A stretch of DNA of 64,000 nucleotides from Streptomyces monomycini (GTDB lineage: Bacteria; Actinomycetota; Actinomycetes; Streptomycetales; Streptomycetaceae): the NCBI RefSeq assembly GCF_022271435.1, contig NZ_JAFIQY010000038.1, positions 22,309 to 86,308 on the forward strand. Reading direction: 5' to 3'. Position numbers and translations under genes: made by a program. Shown here piece after piece: positions 61,955-64,000 of the stretch. Below the pieces are notes generated by a model. It was not told the DNA's origin, ran no database searches, and saw nothing but the letters and a program-made list of their open reading frames with translations. The first letter of the stretch is position 1. The number at the start of each line of letters is the position of its first letter.

Positions 61955-62823
61955 GGGGTCCTTTCAGAATGCGGGGATCTTGCGAGCGAGGGCCATGACG
62001 TGGGCGAGTTGGAGGAAGCCGATGTGGATGTCGTCGCGGGTCTCCCAGCGGATGCGTAGGCGTCGGGGGCCGTGCAGCCAGAAGAGGGCGGCTTCGGCGA
62101 CCCAGCGGGTGCGGCCCAGGCCGGAGCCGTGCTCCGTGCCGCGGCGGGCGATCACGGGAGCGATGCCCCGCTCGCGGAGTCGTTGGCGGTAGAGGTCGTG
62201 GTCGCAGGCGCGGTCGGCATGCACCCGCCGGGGCTTGCGCCGTGGACGGCCCCGCTTGCCCCGCACCGCCGGGGCCGCGTCGAGCAGGGGCGGCAGCTGG
62301 GTGACGTCGTTGCGGTTGCCACCGGTCAGCGAGACCCGCAGCGGTGTGCCGTGCGCGTCGGTGAGGACATGGCGCTTCGAGCCCGGCCGTCCCCGGTCAA
62401 CCGGACTCGGTCCGACTTTTGGGCGGCTTCGCCCCCGCTTGGCCTGCACATGCGAGGCATCGACGGTGGCTCGGGAGAAATCCAGCCGGTCCGCCGCCCG
62501 CAACCGGTCCAGCAGCACCTGCTGAAGGTCGCCCCAGACGCCGGCCGCCTGCCACTCGGCCAGGCGCCGCCAGCAGGTAGGGCCCGAGCCGAACCCCAGC
62601 TCCTGCGGCAGGAACTCCCACTGGATACCCGTATAGAGGACGAACAGGACCCCCTGCAGTGTCCTGCGGTCATCGATGCGCTTGCGTCCCGGATACCCGG
62701 GACCGGCGCGGATGCTGCGGCAACAGCGGCTCGATCACCGCCCACAGCTCATCGCTGACCCCCCAACGAACGCGATCACCTACCCCTCCACCGTGCCACA
62801 CAAGATCATTCTGAAAGGACCCC
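61955..62823 (-). mobile_element. IS5-family insertion sequence, 869 bp
   Basis: Terminal inverted repeats GGGGTCCTTTCAGAATG (61955-61971) and its exact complement (62807-62823), flanked by TTA on both sides (61952-61954 and 62824-62826) as a 3-bp target duplication. Size, ends and target duplication fit the IS427-type branch of the IS5 family. Confidence 0.92.
61964..62801 (-). CDS. IS5-family transposase in two frames
   Basis: Frame one starts at GTG 62801 (VSDELWAVIEPLLPQHPRRS) and stops at 62670. A second frame, open from about 62695 to 61964, continues as YPGRKRIDDRRTLQGVLF, then the DDE residues in TVDASHVQAKRG, HADRACDHD and RWVAEAALFWLHG. Joining them needs a +1 shift near TCCCGGGTATCC. 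That could be programmed slippage, as in some relatives, or an inactivating extra G. The stop lies within the left inverted repeat. Confidence 0.85.
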
Positions 62824-62848
62824 TTAGAGCAACTCCTTACGAGTCCAC

Positions 62849-62929
62849 ATCTCGTATCCTCCGCCAGTGCCTCACCGGGCACTACGTCGAAGGCCCCTAT
62901 CGTTCGCGGTGGGGGCCTTCGTCGCGTTC
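62849..62929. repeat. attR: 81-bp direct repeat, distal copy
   Basis: Matches 58247-58327 with one mismatch. Just upstream, the T-arm equivalent reads GTCCACATC instead of GTTCGAATC, so this copy cannot form a working tRNA end. Confidence 0.88.
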
Positions 62930-63122
62930 CGGATCGGGTTTCGTCTCGGTCGGCCGCTGAGGGGTCCTGAGGGACCGCAGGTGGGGCGGAGGACTGTCTT
63001 TCCCCTGGTCAGACCCGTATCAGCCGGAAGTTAGCGGGGCGCCAGCCGGGCGGTAGTGGGGCCGAGCAGAGTGAGTGTCGTACGGAGGAGAGACCGACAC
63101 CGACTTCCCGGGGGGACCCCAA

Positions 63123-63854
63123 ATGAGCGCCAGCACCTCTGACCGCATCACTCGTCGCCGCACCCTGCGCGTTGCCGCCGCGGCGCTGACCGCAGCCGCC
63201 GCGCTGTCCCTGACCGCCTGCTCCGGCTCGGACGCCGCCGCCCCCAAGGCCGGGGGGCAGTCGGGGTCGGGTGCTGCTGCCGGGGCCGGTGGCGCGGGTT
63301 CGGATGGCGGGGCGCAGGGGGGCGGTGCCCAGCCGGACAGTGCCAAGCCGGGTGCCGGTGACGGTACCGCGCCTCGTGCCGGCTCCGGTGGTGGCGCCTC
63401 GTCGCGGGCCGGGTCCGGGGGCGGAGTGGCCAAGGGCGGGGGCAAGGGCAAGTTCTGCCGTACGAGCGAGCTGAACATGGAGGCCGTGGACAGCTCGCCC
63501 GACCAGCAGACGGGCGATGTCACCGTTCAGATGACGAACAAGAGTGGGCGGAACTGCTCGGTGACGGGCTTCGCGGGTGTCGACCTGAAGGACGCCGACG
63601 GCACCTCCGCCCCGGTCCACCGCGGTGGTGAGCAGCCCCGCATCACCGACCTGCGGCCCGGCGACACCGCCACCTTCAGCGTCTCGTACTCGGTCGACAA
63701 CAGTGGTGGCAACCTCGCCACCCCGACCCACCTCATCGTGACGCCGCCGAACGAGACCCACAGCGTGTCCCTGAAGTGGCCCGCTGACGCGCCGAAGCTG
63801 GCCGGCCCGTACGACGAGAAGATCAAGGTTCACCCGGTCGGCATCGCCAACTGA
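63123..63854 (+). CDS. DUF4232 lipoprotein
   Basis: A 243-aa secreted lipoprotein. The signal peptide (RITRRRTLRVAAAALTAAAA) ends in the lipobox LTAC at Cys33 and has a twin-Arg-like start. A Gly/Ala/Ser-rich linker (residues 35-115) leads to a DUF4232 domain with paired cysteines (KFCRTSEL and GRNCSVTGF). Function unknown. The ATG at 63123 follows GGGGGGACC. It lies just outside the integrated element and is presumably the original neighbour of tRNA-Ser. Confidence 0.88.
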   Translation: MSASTSDRITRRRTLRVAAAALTAAAALSLTACSGSDAAAPKAGGQSGSGAAAGAGGAGSDGGAQGGGAQPDSAKPGAGDGTAPRAGSGGGASSRAGSGGGVAKGGGKGKFCRTSELNMEAVDSSPDQQTGDVTVQMTNKSGRNCSVTGFAGVDLKDADGTSAPVHRGGEQPRITDLRPGDTATFSVSYSVDNSGGNLATPTHLIVTPPNETHSVSLKWPADAPKLAGPYDEKIKVHPVGIAN

Positions 63855-64000
63855 GCGCGAGGGGTTTCTCTTCCCCCCGTTATGTTCTTCGCGGTCCTGC
63901 AAGAGGGCTGCTGGCCTCCGGGCCCGGCATGACTGGTCCCCGCTGTCGAACGGATGACCTGGGGGGTGGTGTCACCGGGCCTGGGAGGCTCCGTTGGAGA

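Larger units (their letters stand above)
58247..62929. mobile_element. decayed integrative element in tRNA-Ser
   Basis: A 4.6-kb segment bounded by 81-bp direct repeats that match the 3' end of tRNA-Ser and its terminator. Next to the tRNA lies an integrase pseudogene reading toward it, the standard layout. Other content is one intact gene with lower GC, a large non-coding part, a truncated IS5 transposase and an inserted IS. No replication or transfer genes remain. Confidence 0.85.

Noticed and set aside
61227..61955. A 242-codon gene
   Set aside because: Only the part from 61620 is transposase-like; the upstream part is random reading through decayed DNA.

Overview
The window is a very GC-rich actinobacterial chromosome segment that reads as Streptomyces. 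Signs of this are the pervasive GTG starts, several starts with a -10-like hexamer 6-8 nt upstream and no Shine-Dalgarno (likely leaderless), a WblA/WhiB regulator, paired ArsA-like ATPases, a SigE-type sigma/anti-sigma pair, a DUF5063-recR-ybaB-dnaX-ffs block, and a gene order that, from memory, follows the S. coelicolor core from acs through crp, wblA, ask/asd and dnaX.

Layout. 1-23.7 kb is core: acs; nhaA with a holin-like protein and an epoxide-hydrolase-like gene; nudL-marP; nth; crp; an agmatine deiminase/TetR divergent pair sharing a perfect operator-like palindrome; a run of NUDIX, metallo-beta-lactamase-fold, RidA and DUF4177 genes; two ArsA-like ATPases; wblA; a class A penicillin-binding protein; yqeY; a metallophosphoesterase; a Pr6Pr membrane protein and tRNA-Pro(CGG). 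23.7-29.7 kb is accessory: an MFS exporter coupled to an unknown gene, a LysR regulator preceded by a tandem duplication of its own promoter and start, a DUF885 metallopeptidase behind a nine-unit 13-bp array, and two truncated genes that look like a divergent pair with its middle removed. 29.8-31.9 kb holds a small NfeD-like protein, an SPFH protein and a membrane protein.

32-41.6 kb is the most coherent functional cluster. A stand-alone cytochrome oxidase subunit I and an orphan DosR/DevR-like response regulator lie on the minus strand. A DosR-type palindrome sits in the divergent spacer. A plus-strand run of ATGA-overlapping genes follows: an 84-aa ORF, a flavohaemoglobin-like protein and a heavily rearranged HemY/CgoX-like flavoprotein. 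A roadblock protein, a small membrane protein and a photolyase come next. The arrangement suggests a hypoxia, nitric-oxide or redox response module.

41.7-58 kb contains a PLL-type beta-propeller, a methyltransferase, an S9 peptidase, a pentapeptide-repeat protein with a Cys-rich head, SURF1, a sigma/anti-sigma pair, and the ask-asd operon (asd carries a small palindromic in-frame insertion). It ends with DUF5063, recR, ybaB, dnaX and the SRP RNA. At 58.2-62.9 kb a decayed 4.6-kb integrative element sits in tRNA-Ser(GGA), bounded by 81-bp direct repeats with one mismatch. It contains an integrase pseudogene, one intact lower-GC gene with a DGQHR motif, a truncated IS5-family transposase, and an IS5-family insertion with 17-bp perfect inverted repeats and a TTA target duplication. 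A DUF4232 lipoprotein closes the window. All functions are read from sequence motifs and memory of the families; no searches were run.
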